Shown here: piece after piece, positions 9,085 through 17,157 of the stretch
Layout: every line of letters begins with the position of its first letter
Position numbering within the stretch: the first letter of the stretch is position 1
Assembly (NCBI GenBank): GCA_047637355.1
Contig: JBLIKA010000036.1
Location: forward strand, 1-28,421
DNA: 28,421 nucleotides
Source of the DNA: Glaciecola sp047637355
Lineage (GTDB): Bacteria > Pseudomonadota > Gammaproteobacteria > Enterobacterales > Alteromonadaceae
Direction: 5' to 3'
Translations under genes and position numbers: made by a program
The notes under the pieces: model-generated
The model's database searches: none
Seen by the model: only the letters and a program-made list of their open reading frames with translations
Told to the model about the DNA's origin: nothing

Positions 9085-9975
9085 TTAAAAAAAGCTTAAC
9101 CCCCGCTCATCTACGAGCAGCAGTATCATCAGAATCGGTATGTAAAAAATGCTAGCTCTAAAGACTAACCGCGCATTTATTATGCTGTACTGCTTATAAA
9201 GCTTGATTGACAGCCATAGCATTACACCTCCTAAAATGAGCGCACCTGTAAAAAATAGATTGTTCCCTAAGCCCATTGCGGGTGCAAGCGTCGTGATGCT
9301 AAGCAAAGCCAAGCTAAATACCATTATTATGCTGCGTGTAGCACTGTCAAATTCTGGATTGTCGGGCAACAAACGATATCCACCTTTGTCATAGTCTTGT
9401 TGGTAAATTGTTGCCAACGACATAAAATGAGGGATTTGCCATACAAATAGTACACAAGCCAGGATCCAAGCTTCAGTACTTAATGTGCCGGTTGCAGCCG
9501 ACCATCCCATCATTGGCGGAATTGCTCCGGGAATAGCACCGAACAACACAGCAATCGGCGAATGGGGTTTTATAGGAGTGTAAATAAGTAAGTAGCTAAC
9601 AAGCGTAATAAACGCTAAAAGCGCAGTGAGGTGATTTACTGCGACAAAAAGCAGAAGCAAACCTAAGACAGACCAAGTTGAAGCAGCCATTAATGCGTGA
9701 TTTGACGACATCCTTCTCGATGGAATAGGGCGGTTACGCGTTCTTACCATTTTGCTGTCGCGTTCTTTTTCCCACCACTGGTTTAAGCCATTAGCTCCCA
9801 TCGCGCAGAGTAATGTTCCCAGTAAAAAGCTTGTGAACGCAACAATATTAAATTGACTAACACCTAACCCGTACCCGATTAGGGCTGTAAATAACACAAG
9901 TAAACACAAACGAAACTTGCCGAGTTGTAAATAAAGTTTTAATTGGGTATTGAATGAGCTCACTGCAATTAACAT
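9085..9975 (-). CDS. cyoE: Protohaem IX farnesyltransferase (haem O synthase)
   Basis: This enzyme of the UbiA prenyltransferase superfamily attaches a farnesyl chain to haem b, giving haem O for the oxidase. The 296 residues carry about nine membrane helices. The first active-site region, NQWWEKERDSKMVRTRNRP, has the conserved acidic and RT(R/K)NRP elements. The second, in the loop YQQDYDKGGYRLLP, supplies the other DxxxG-type motif. It faces the oxidase operon in opposite orientation, consistent with supplying its haem. Haem A synthase (ctaA) is absent from the window, so the neighbourhood alone supports haem O, not necessarily haem A. The ATG at 9975 has no obvious Shine-Dalgarno sequence; a slightly downstream start cannot be excluded. 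Confidence 0.94.
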   Translation of the reverse strand: MLIAVSSFNTQLKLYLQLGKFRLCLLVLFTALIGYGLGVSQFNIVAFTSFLLGTLLCAMGANGLNQWWEKERDSKMVRTRNRPIPSRRMSSNHALMAASTWSVLGLLLLFVAVNHLTALLAFITLVSYLLIYTPIKPHSPIAVLFGAIPGAIPPMMGWSAATGTLSTEAWILACVLFVWQIPHFMSLATIYQQDYDKGGYRLLPDNPEFDSATRSIIMVFSLALLSITTLAPAMGLGNNLFFTGALILGGVMLWLSIKLYKQYSIINARLVFRASIFYIPILMILLLVDERGLSFF

Positions 9976-10234
9976 AATATTTGCTTAAAAATGAATTGAG
10001 TAACACACAATAAGATTAGGCTAAGAATGATTATTTAGCAAACACGGATTTTTCTAATAAGGTTAACCCTTCAGCTGACATCTTCCTGACGCATTCCAGT
10101 CCAGATAACTTAGTGAGGGATCAGCCGATTTGCCTTATCTACCCCTTAAATTCCACTCGCTGTTTAAAATTATGTGAAGACTTTGCGTCACAAGTAATCC
10201 TTGAGATTGGAAACTTTGATGGTCTGCTCTGATT

Positions 10235-10440
10235 CTACCCCAAAAAAGCTGACGGATAATTTACAGGTAAGGACGCTACTTCAAATTCATTTGAACTAAC
10301 ATATCCTAGATAACCATGTCGTCATTTTCTATTATAGAAGCACTCAATATAGTTGAACAACTCCAGCGTTGCTTCATCCCGAGTTTCGTATCGATAAATG
10401 CAGATATCCAATTTCGTTATTAATTTTAGCGAGCGGACCG
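10235..10440 (-). pseudogene. IS3-family transposase (OrfB) C-terminal remnant
   Basis: Reading leftward in one frame gives RYETRDEATLELFNYIE, then CFYNRK, a TGA stop (10324-10322), then RHGYLGYVSSNEFE and a natural-looking end at TAG 10237-10235. This is the C-terminal end of the rve-type integrase of IS3-family elements, whose usual text is YxTRxEAxxxxFxYIExFYNRxRRHxxLGYxSPxxFE. Only about 65 codons remain, with an internal stop and no N-terminal DDE region. It is therefore an inactive scar of an old insertion. Its outer edge is not precisely defined. Confidence 0.8.
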
Positions 10441-10463
10441 CCCAAGTTTTATAACCTTTACTC

Positions 10464-11186
10464 CTAATGACTCAGGCCGAGCTCTGCATCTACCGCTTTA
10501 TGCAGTTGCTCTCGAAGAGTCTGCTGTCTTTGTACCACTCCAGAAGTATAACCGCTGTACCGATAAAAGTTATCTAAAAAATCATTTATAAACGACTGAG
10601 ACTCGGCCATAGCTGAAAAATCACAAGTTTGCCGGTTCCTGTCGGTGGCAGATAAAGCGATAAATTCAGGATACTTACGACTCAACACTAAGCGACCAAT
10701 CTGAACATCCTGTCGCAATTGCTCTGCTTCATCAATGGCTTGCGCGAACTTGACTATCTGCATTCTGAGTGCCTCATCTTTTATAAGCAATATCTGAGCA
10801 GTTGAAATCATCTCGCTAATGGTAGGCGGAAGCGATATATTGCCCGCATAAATATGGGAAGAGGATAGTGCTCGACAATGTTTGCCGATTGGCTCCAACA
10901 ACGTTTTTGAAGGACTATTATAATTGCTGAAATATTGCACTACCTCGCTCAGATTCTCAAAGATGGAAATATCAAAATTTTCCGTTCTGTTCTGAACGCT
11001 GATGTTGACTATTTCTTCATGTAGTCGACTCAGATATTTTTCTTCCAGCTCATTATTTTTGCGGGATTCACTCCAGTTGGTTATCTGAAAAGCGATAAGT
11101 ATACCAGTAACAACAATGACAAAATCCAGACCTACGGCAAACCAGTTTTGGTCTTTTATATGTTTAGTTAAGGAGCGTAAGAGCAT
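10464..11186 (-). CDS. DUF6090-like membrane-anchored protein
   Basis: This 240-residue protein has one N-terminal membrane helix (about 15-33, within NWFAVGLDFVIVVTGILIAF) followed by NWSESRKN and a long helical soluble part with coiled-coil-like segments. The short basic start, the helix ending in ITNW, and the ELEEKYLSRLHEEI that follows match a widespread family of unknown function (DUF6090-like). The soluble part probably faces the periplasm; no catalytic motif is visible. I chose ATG 11186 because the residues before it (an extension to 11249 is open) are not family-like, although none of the candidate starts has a good ribosome-binding site. It sits alone between an IS remnant and dead msr genes. 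Confidence 0.7.
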   Translation of the reverse strand: MLLRSLTKHIKDQNWFAVGLDFVIVVTGILIAFQITNWSESRKNNELEEKYLSRLHEEIVNISVQNRTENFDISIFENLSEVVQYFSNYNSPSKTLLEPIGKHCRALSSSHIYAGNISLPPTISEMISTAQILLIKDEALRMQIVKFAQAIDEAEQLRQDVQIGRLVLSRKYPEFIALSATDRNRQTCDFSAMAESQSFINDFLDNFYRYSGYTSGVVQRQQTLREQLHKAVDAELGLSH

Positions 11187-11527
11187 ATTGTGTTCAACCA
11201 AGCCTGAGATTTTCATTTGCAGAGTGCAAAAAATATAGAACATAGACATGAGCTATGCAACAGATTATTGTTTTGCTGCTCGTCGAATTCCTACAATGTT
11301 TGCCTGTTCAACTCGCTCTTAAATACGGCAATTGCGGCCGTACCGCGTTCAAAATTGTACTGGGAGTTTCTGCCATTTCTAGTCTTTCAACCTCGATAAT
11401 CTATAATTAGATCGTTCAGGTTATGTGCGATAAATTAGCAAGCGCTCTATAATGAAGATTGAAATAAATCTAATAGCCGAGCTAGAACAAACACATTGGT
11501 ACAAAAAGAGGATAAAAATAGAGCGTA
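11187..11527. other. Gene-free stretch
   Basis: These 340 bases show no credible gene. The open frame at 11217-11399 (+) has no ribosome-binding site and unlikely composition. The region would contain the promoters of the leftward DUF6090-like gene and the former msrB gene. Confidence 0.5.
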
Positions 11528-11976
11528 ATGAGCAAATACCATAAGTCTGCAGAGGTCATTTCAGCTCTAAGTACCGAGTAGTGCAGAGTAACTCAAGAGA
11601 ACGGCACCGAACGTCTCGGTCCGTGAGCACTGTTGAATAAAACATCACCAGGCATGCACGTTGATGTTGTTTCTTGAGATCCTTTGTTCGCATCATCTGC
11701 ATAGTATGAATCAGGATGTGGATGGCCAGGTTTTACCAAACCTATTGACCCGGTTAACGTAAATGAAATTAATGATAATTCACAGGGTATGAGCCGCACT
11801 GAGGTGAGAATTCACATGGTAAAAGTCACCTAGGCCATATTTTTACAGACGGTCCTAAAGATCAAGGTGGTTTGCGTTATTGCATTGATTCAGCGTCATT
11901 ACGTTTTGTTGCTTAGAATAATATGAGTAACGAGGGTTACGAAGCTTATGCAGATCAAATTGAGGAAATTTTATAA
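11528..11976 (+). pseudogene. msrB: Decayed peptide-methionine (R)-S-oxide reductase
   Basis: The plus strand still spells an MsrB protein: MSKYHKSAE, VTQENGTE, HVDVVS, DPLFAS, YESGCGWP, FTKPIDP, SHLGHIF and GLRYCIDSASLRFV. It is broken by in-frame stops at 11579 (TAG), 11624 (TGA), 11675 (TGA) and 11702 (TAG). A one-base loss near 11816 shifts the frame, and another TAG lies at 11914. The Cys of YESGCGWP (zinc site) and the catalytic-type Cys of RYCIDSASLRF are still present, so decay is recent enough for full alignment. MsrB normally reduces methionine-R-sulfoxide in proteins. The frame ends in a TAA overlapping the ATG of msrA, preserving the old operon layout. Confidence 0.92.
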
Positions 11977-12466
11977 TGTTAAATGAACGCGCAGTATCAG
12001 CCGGTGGTCGCTTTTGGGGTATTCAGGATCTTATTCCCAAGCGTCCAGGCATAAACTCAACTCGGGTTGGTTATACCGGCGGTGAGGTGCCAAATGTGAC
12101 TTACCAAAATGATGGCACACATGCTGAAAGCACCGAAATAATATATGATAGTGAGCTTGTTAGAGCTACCGAAAAATTTTAGATTTCTTCTTCCAGATCC
12201 ATCATCCTAGCACGGTAAACAGACAAGGAAACGACCTCGGTGAGTCTTATCGAGCAGCTATTTTTTATGTTTCTGAAGTGCAACGAATCAAAGCATTGAA
12301 AACTATTGAAGATGTCGATGCATCTGGGTTATGGCCAGCAAAAGTAGCAGAACCTGTGGGTGACTTTTGGGAAGCTGAACCGGAACATCAAGACTATCTA
12401 AAAATTCGTCCAAATAGCTACACTTGCCATTTCCCAAGACACCACTGGGCATCAGATAACAGCTAA
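11976..12466 (+). pseudogene. msrA: Decayed peptide-methionine (S)-S-oxide reductase
   Basis: The sequence spells MsrA: AVSAGGRFWG, RPGINSTRVGYTGG, NVTYQNDGTHAE, then after a frame change LDFFFQIHHPST, NRQGNDLGESYRAA, DVDASGLWPAKV, FWEAEPEHQDYL and YTCHFPRHHW. Two defects are visible. The catalytic cysteine of the GGCFWG motif is an arginine (codon CGC at 12009-12011, one step from TGC). A missing T in the run at 12177-12180 also creates TAG 12180-12182; restoring one T joins both halves in frame. A functional MsrA reduces methionine-S-sulfoxide. The protein cannot be functional here. The start overlaps the end of the dead msrB, as in intact msrBA operons. Confidence 0.94.
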
Positions 12467-12494
12467 TTAGTTTAAAAACTAATCCGCTTATAAA

Positions 12495-12530
12495 AAGTCA
12501 GACCGTTTTACTTAATTACGGCCATGACTT
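12495..12530 (+). terminator. Hairpin downstream of the msrBA remnant
   Basis: AAGTCA and CCGT pair with ACGG and TGACTT around an 11-base loop, with a small internal bulge. It starts about 30 bases after the msrA stop. The T tail is weak (GTTT), so terminator function is only likely. Confidence 0.4.
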
Positions 12531-12663
12531 GTTTGCTCTGTATTCAAGAATAAACAATGTTGCTGGCAATAGAGCAAAGTGGACAATATAAATGTCATAG
12601 ACCTAAAGTAGCCTATATTATGTTAACAGCGCGTAGAGCGAAGTATTGAATGACATAATTGTA

Positions 12664-13395
12664 TTAGCGACTAACCCCATAGTCTTTGTTTACATCAATT
12701 ACGCTAAGACCAAGCTCTAACGCCTTTATTGTGTCAACAAAATTAAATTGTATTTTACACTCTGCTTTGATCATTTTAAGCCACACATAGCGCAGGCCGT
12801 CGGGGCGCCTGCCAGTCCAGAAATCTTCAGTTTTGTTTATGTAGGCAACAACAGGCTCAACATGCCCATCACGATAAATATGGCGAATGAATTCGAAGTC
12901 AGGGCCAAAAGAGCTTAGGACCGCCGAGCCGCTTACCTCAATAGACTTCAATAACTCTACAAAGGCTAATTCATGCTCGTCTTGTCTGTATGCGAGCCAT
13001 GCCCTTGCTATGCCTACAGAGTGTGTTTCGCTGCTAAAGCTGTCAATCATATCACCGGCTATTTGCTGCTCTACACTTAGCTCATCTGCATGTTCAAAGA
13101 TACGATCAATTTTGGCAATGACCGCATTGATAGGGTCGAATTGCGCAGTGTATTTGAGGTGCCTGCTTAAATCACCTATCACTTGATATGGATTTTTGCT
13201 TGTCGCTAAGCTTCGTTCATAGTCGCGCAGAGTATCAGCAAGCAAACGTCGATTTTTTGTGTCGAAATGAGCGAATTGCTCTTTAATATATTGATGATAT
13301 TCTGGGTCGTCACATCCAAGCGCATAGTAAGCATAAGCGGATGAGTTTATTATTGTACTCAAATACACAATTATTGCGACTAAGGGTTTTATCAT
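12664..13395 (-). CDS. Secreted protein of unknown function
   Basis: The 243-residue product starts with a basic residue and a hydrophobic stretch ending SSAYA at residue 22, a probable signal peptide, so it is likely periplasmic or secreted. The mature part is mostly helical. Segments such as GIARAWLAYRQDEHELAFVELLKSIEVSG and FVDTIKALELGLSVI resemble degenerate tetratricopeptide-like helical pairs. That is a guess from pattern only; no catalytic motif is visible. The ATG at 13395 has only a distant GGAAAG upstream. It is isolated, with a decayed frame directly upstream on the same strand. Confidence 0.65.
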   Translation of the reverse strand: MIKPLVAIIVYLSTIINSSAYAYYALGCDDPEYHQYIKEQFAHFDTKNRRLLADTLRDYERSLATSKNPYQVIGDLSRHLKYTAQFDPINAVIAKIDRIFEHADELSVEQQIAGDMIDSFSSETHSVGIARAWLAYRQDEHELAFVELLKSIEVSGSAVLSSFGPDFEFIRHIYRDGHVEPVVAYINKTEDFWTGRRPDGLRYVWLKMIKAECKIQFNFVDTIKALELGLSVIDVNKDYGVSR

Positions 13396-13436
13396 TTAAC
13401 ACACTTTCCAAATACATTATAACTTTTGTACTTATA

Positions 13437-13774
13437 ATACTCACAGAATGATCGTTCAGTAAAAGCTTATTTGTACGTTCACTATTGTGGAGTGGTAAAT
13501 TGTGTTTCACGACGTCACCCAAGTCATGTAACAGCTTAGACTCTTTGGATGGCATCAGTATGTTTTATGCTTTCAGCGCTGCGGCAAGGAACCCGGCGTT
13601 GTTGGCACTTTGTCATTGAAATGCTATCGCTTTGGGGTGATTTAAGACTTGAATTGAGTCCGCGGTTGGCTCTGCAGTGCGAAGTCGTTCTTTAATTAAT
13701 TTTGACGACCGGCCGGTTTCTGCCAGAATTTGTAGTAGATAGCTTCAGGGCGTGAAGTGCTCATACGCAGGTCA
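13437..13774 (-). pseudogene. Decayed reading frame of unknown family
   Basis: One leftward frame reads as protein-like text: SYLLQILAETGRSSKLIKE, then RLRTAEPTADSIQVLNHPKA, AIAFQ, stop, QSANNAGFLAAALKA, stop, NILMPSKESKLLHDLGD and VVKHNLPLHNSERTNK. It is interrupted by TGA at 13747-13745, TGA at 13615-13613 and TAA at 13567-13565. The composition (balanced, amphipathic, continuing in phase through the stops) is unlike random sequence. I do not recognise the family, and the true ends are unknown. Confidence 0.4.
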
Positions 13775-13854
13775 AGGATGCCTAATATTAGCAATTCATA
13801 AATGCTTTTGACCATTCAATCAATTGTTTTTAATTTGGTATAAGGAGAGGTTAT

Positions 13855-14112
13855 TTACGTTAACGGTTCGGTGGATTTGGGCGACGCCGTTTTAAACGTT
13901 ATCTCTATGCGAATTGCGGTTAGTTTAACATTGCCTTCAAAAATTTGTAGACCGTTACCGATAGTCTTTGAATCAGAATGAATTTCTGTCGTTTGACCAA
14001 CTGGTATTTGCATTTCTATACTCCCCAAATAGCGAGTTATATTTTTTTTAGTCTGGATTTCAATTTTATCTGCGGAGATTGAGAACTGTTTAATGCAAAA
14101 TATTCTTTGCAT
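13855..14112 (-). CDS. Small uncharacterised protein (85 residues)
   Basis: I do not recognise this gene with certainty. The start at 14112 is supported by AAAGGAAA directly upstream of ATG; an upstream in-frame GTG is less likely. The product MQRIFCIKQFSISADKIEI and its continuation has no signal peptide. It alternates polar and hydrophobic residues as in beta strands: NITRYLGSIEMQIP, TEIHSDSKTIGNGLQIFEGN, VKLTAIRIEITFKT. The phrase with LQIFEGNVKLTA recalls the repeated strand units of LptA/OstA-type folds, but a periplasmic role would need an export signal, which is missing. It lies leftward in a sparse region and has no partner gene. Confidence 0.55.
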   Translation of the reverse strand: MQRIFCIKQFSISADKIEIQTKKNITRYLGSIEMQIPVGQTTEIHSDSKTIGNGLQIFEGNVKLTAIRIEITFKTASPKSTEPLT

Positions 14113-14221
14113 TTTCCTTTCTTTGTTCACGTAACAATACAGATGATGTCATGCGCCCAATTAAAAGATGTGCGGCGACAGAATACTGGCAAGGCAACAA
14201 AACGGTTGTAGCTAAGTCAAA

Positions 14222-14398
14222 TTACGTATTCTGATCTATTTTACTTAATACTGAGCCCAATGAATAATCATAAATTGTCTTGAATTCGCAAAATTCCAGG
14301 TAAAAAAATACTCTGTGAACTAGATAAGATGCTGCTCTTGCTTTGTGATCCTCTAAGAACGACACAAGCGTAATGAACGCATAGTTAGTGATAATCAT
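14222..14398 (-). CDS. Possible small protein (58 residues), divergent from aox
   Basis: A short leftward frame with AAAGGGTGG before ATG 14398 (an in-frame GTG lies two codons earlier) gives MIITNYAFITLVSFLEDHKA and on to SVLSKIDQNT. It is mildly hydrophobic with no motif I recognise. It is divergently placed from the alternative oxidase, sharing about 70 bases of upstream region. It may be a chance frame. Confidence 0.35.
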   Translation of the reverse strand: MIITNYAFITLVSFLEDHKARAASYLVHRVFFYLEFCEFKTIYDYSLGSVLSKIDQNT

Positions 14399-14471
14399 AG
14401 CCACCCTTTAACCCTGAATCGATATTGTTCAATTTGGGGTAATATAACTTTTACTTTTGGAGCTTATTACG

Positions 14472-15119
14472 ATGAACGAAGTAGTGAAGTTTTCTTCACC
14501 ATTGCACAACAACGACCCACTGAGCGCACATCATACTCCTTCGGGCTTTTCTGATCGCTTTGCCTTTCGCTTGACTAAATTGCTACGTTTTTTTGCGGAT
14601 ATTTTCTTTGCTAAGCGATATGGCCATCGTGCAGTAGTGTTGGAAACAGTCGCAGCAGTGCCTGGGATGGTTGCTGGAATGATACGTCACATGCGTTCAC
14701 TCCGTCGCATGGAAGACGACCGAGAGGCTATTCACATACTACTCGAGGAGGCTGAAAACGAACGCATGCACTTAATGACCTTTGTACAAATTGCTCAACC
14801 CAGCTTTCTAGAACGGATGCTAATTTTACTAGCTCAGGGCATTTTTTTCACTAGCTTCTTACTTCTTTATGTCATCTCTGGCCGCACAGCGCACCGGCTC
14901 GTTGGCTATTTCGAAGAAGAAGCGGTGTTTAGCTATGGCGAATATCTAGCCGAAGTAGACAGTGGTCGTTTAGAAAACGTAGCCGCTCCAAAGATTGCAA
15001 TTGATTACTGGAAGCTTTCCACCGACGCAACTCTGCGCGATGTTATCATCGTGGTCAGAAATGATGAGGCTGGTCACAGAGATGTTAATCACCAATTTGC
15101 CGATAGTTTTACTTCTTAA
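14472..15119 (+). CDS. aox: Alternative oxidase (diiron ubiquinol oxidase)
   Basis: AOX oxidises ubiquinol and reduces O2 to water without pumping protons; it resists cyanide and nitric oxide. The 215-residue protein carries all four diiron motifs: LET (E58), NERMH (E97 and H100), FEEEAVFSY (one of E148-E150) and DEAGHRDVNH (E199 and H202). It also has the conserved RHMRSLRRM and hydrophobic membrane-binding helices (about 113-136). It lacks the plant N-terminal extension, as other bacterial AOX proteins do. The ATG at 14472 has GGAG 9 bases upstream; an earlier in-frame TTG at 14457 overlaps that site and is rejected. Bacterial aox genes are known from marine groups such as Vibrio, where NsrR-controlled NO response is documented, but I found no clear NsrR-like site here. 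It stands alone within a decayed region. Confidence 0.96.
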   Translation: MNEVVKFSSPLHNNDPLSAHHTPSGFSDRFAFRLTKLLRFFADIFFAKRYGHRAVVLETVAAVPGMVAGMIRHMRSLRRMEDDREAIHILLEEAENERMHLMTFVQIAQPSFLERMLILLAQGIFFTSFLLLYVISGRTAHRLVGYFEEEAVFSYGEYLAEVDSGRLENVAAPKIAIDYWKLSTDATLRDVIIVVRNDEAGHRDVNHQFADSFTS

Positions 15120-15138
15120 ATATATATTTTATCGGTAT

Positions 15139-15178
15139 GGCTACTCCGCAGTTAAATAGGTGTGACTGCGCGTAGTCC
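15139..15178 (+). terminator. Bulged hairpin after aox
   Basis: GG-CTAC-tc-CGCAGT pairs with ACTGCG-c-GTAG-t-CC around a 12-base loop. It starts about 20 bases after the aox stop. No T tract follows, so it may be an RNA 3' end protector or a weak terminator. Confidence 0.35.
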
Positions 15179-15768
15179 ATGAATTCGTCTCCTCTAAGCT
15201 CGGAGCTGCCCCCTCAATAAATTTTATCGACTATAAACTGCCAAAAATAGCCCGTCAACGTACTAAAAGCTCACAATAATAATGGGCAATAAACTGCCAA
15301 GTCAATCTTATTATCGGTAGTGTTTCTCGTTGAATTGAAGAGCTACAGAAGGATATAACGCGTTCACGATTATTAGGGACATTAAAATAGTGGTATGAGG
15401 CAATGGTTACTAAAGCACTTACAATCTTTGATAATGACAACAATGCAGCGCAAGTGTCCCAAATGGTCACAATGAAATAATTTAAAGAGATATGGTCGCA
15501 GCCGACACACTCAATAAAAACAAGCAAATGCTGGTTACGGTTTGATATGCTTGCAACCAATAGTCTATTTCACTGGCGTTGACACGATAAAAAGATCTAT
15601 TTGAAAATGCATGTATATTAGATGGCATCCGAATAGGTATGTTACCGTTATTTATTGGCACAAACCTGCTCTGTTGCATAGAACAGGCATATCGTTTAAG
15701 TTATCTGTATACTGAGGTCTCTCGACGCTAAATCCAACACAGCGTAATCAAATGGAAAGGTAACGAAT
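15179..15768. other. Gene-free stretch between aox and the secreted protein gene
   Basis: About 590 bases hold no gene I can support. Leftward frames at 15255-15560 and 15482-15679 overlap each other and lack ribosome-binding sites. A short rightward run near 15404-15478 (AMVTKALTIFDNDNNAAQV) reads like protein but has no start context and ends at once, so it may be a gene scar. The last bases hold GGAAAGG before ATG 15769. Confidence 0.45.
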
Positions 15769-16374
15769 ATGTTCAAAATTTTATTCGGAGGAATGCTTTT
15801 TTTAGGTTTATCAATAGCAAGTGCGAAGGGAACGGAAAGTATCCCCGCTACCTACCTGTTACAAGTTTCTAGCAACTTTGAGTGTGGGGAGATTAACATT
15901 GAATTGGTCTCGCATACAGGGCCAGTTGCACAGTCGCTTCAATTTAAAGACAGCGCCTTTGCTCTCGTCGAATTGATGCCAGGTACTTACAGATTTGGTG
16001 ATTTAAAATGTGTGTCATCCAACAAAGGATCAGACGTATTTGAAATATCGCTGAGTACGCTCCCTCCTATCGAATTGAAGTCTGGTCAAGGATACTATGG
16101 CGGCAAACTTATCGTAAAGCAGACGGCAGATAGAACAGTTCAAGGTACCCCTAATGTACTTGAAAATTGTCCAAATGTTATCAGCAAAGCCCGAGGTGAT
16201 AATGATGATGACTGTACTGATGGTGTGGGCGTTAATACTTCCCCAATCGAAACTAAAACAATAAACGTTTATGCGCCGGTACTGGCAACGGCCGATTTAG
16301 AACGAGTACGCAAAGCTTTGCAGGTGAGCGAAGAGCAATTACTGTATATACCTTTAATTTCAAATACCAATTAG
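15769..16374 (+). CDS. Secreted cysteine-containing protein of unknown function
   Basis: The 201-residue product begins with a signal peptide (about 1-19, cleavage after SIASA), so it is exported. The mature part has four cysteines (C39, C81, C134, C149), enough for two disulfides. Its strand-rich text includes ELMPGTYRFGDLKC, a PGTYxF pattern common in small beta-sandwich domains of secreted lipoproteins and DUF2846-like proteins. An Asp-rich turn GDNDDDC follows at 143-149 and might bind a cation. No lipobox is present. GGAAAGG lies 8 bases before the ATG. No neighbour suggests a role. Confidence 0.72.
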   Translation: MFKILFGGMLFLGLSIASAKGTESIPATYLLQVSSNFECGEINIELVSHTGPVAQSLQFKDSAFALVELMPGTYRFGDLKCVSSNKGSDVFEISLSTLPPIELKSGQGYYGGKLIVKQTADRTVQGTPNVLENCPNVISKARGDNDDDCTDGVGVNTSPIETKTINVYAPVLATADLERVRKALQVSEEQLLYIPLISNTN

Positions 16375-16872
16375 TCGAATAATTGCATGGCGATAACCCA
16401 ATAGCTTCATCTTAAACCTTCAGCAGAGTAGTTAGATAAATCACTATTTGTCTCGAAGCTGGTCATGATAGGCTCTTTATTGAATCGGCGCCTAGCACTA
16501 CTTGTGTAAATTAAGTCATCGGCCCAGATGCGTTATTTTCTTTGATGCTGGATCAATTTCAGGTGGCCCGAAAATATCGATTATTGGACTCGTATCTGGC
16601 TCCGTAAAGGGCTCTTTTATGTTCTGACTAATGTTTGACTTTCTTGTTGATCTAATTGGGTATATGTCGCCATCTATTATTCTTCACACTGCTAAGTAAA
16701 TTTAAAAGGGCCGTGATTTTTCGTACACATCAGACCGTCAATCCTCTTGATATATATTTAGCAATTTGAGCTGAAAATATCAAACTGGTAGTAAACAATT
16801 AAGCACCACTTTTTGATGCTTTTTATAGCCTGTAGTTTAGCGGGATTAACTTAGACGATGAGTTAAATCAGC
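16375..16872. other. Gene-poor stretch with a protein-like leftward fragment
   Basis: No intact gene is visible. Leftward, 16683-16516 is open for 55 codons without an ATG and reads IIDGDIYPIRSTRKSNISQN, then IKEPFTEPDTSPIIDIFG, then PPEIDPASKKITHLGR and a TGA stop. The text is protein-like but has stops just upstream, so it may be the tail of a lost gene. The rest shows nothing. Confidence 0.35.
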
Positions 16873-17076
16873 TTAGTGATTAGGCTGTTTCCGAGGCGTA
16901 AGACAGTCACTGCGCCAACAACACGCTAGTTGGTCGCACTCTCCAGTAGTTGCTTTACCAAAACAGTCAAAATTGCCTTCTTGCAGTTGTATGGTTCTTA
17001 TTAAATCAGTCTTTTTTAACTTACCCAGCTTAACTTCGCGTTTTTTAGCAATTGCAGCTACTTGTTTTATATTCAT
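16873..17076 (-). CDS. Small SAP/Rho-N-like protein with a cysteine-rich tail
   Basis: This 67-residue protein starts MNIKQVAAIAKKREVKLGK, followed by LKKTDLIRTIQLQEGN. That is the helix-extended-helix pattern of SAP or Rho N-terminal-type nucleic-acid-binding motifs (residues about 2-35). The tail has C37, C46, C51, C52 and C57 in CFGKATTGECDQLACCWRSDC, a pattern I recall from similar small bacterial proteins and one suited to binding a metal ion. GGAG lies 6 bases before ATG 17076, which fixes the start; upstream in-frame starts lack such a site. An inverted repeat at 17158-17192 lies in its upstream region. The function is unknown; a DNA- or RNA-associated role is inferred from the motif only. 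Confidence 0.78.
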   Translation of the reverse strand: MNIKQVAAIAKKREVKLGKLKKTDLIRTIQLQEGNFDCFGKATTGECDQLACCWRSDCLTPRKQPNH

Positions 17077-17157
17077 CATTGTCTCCATGTTCAAAACAGA
17101 GCTTCAGCATACTGAGTTGGTTACGTATATTTTTGATATCGATCAAATTTCTTTACG

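Noticed and set aside
11593..11799. Leftward open frame of 68 codons
   Set aside because: It is the antisense shadow of the msrB pseudogene; the plus strand carries the recognisable protein text.
12887..13186. Rightward frame of 99 codons
   Set aside because: Antisense to the secreted 243-residue protein, whose signal peptide makes it the better gene.
13310..13555. Leftward 81-codon frame taken as an intact small gene
   Set aside because: Its N-terminal part continues in phase the decayed frame beyond a stop, and its C-terminal half overlaps the start of the secreted protein gene; it is better explained as the end of a pseudogene.
15255..15679. Two overlapping leftward frames (101 and 65 codons)
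   Set aside because: They overlap each other, lack ribosome-binding sites and show no recognisable domain.
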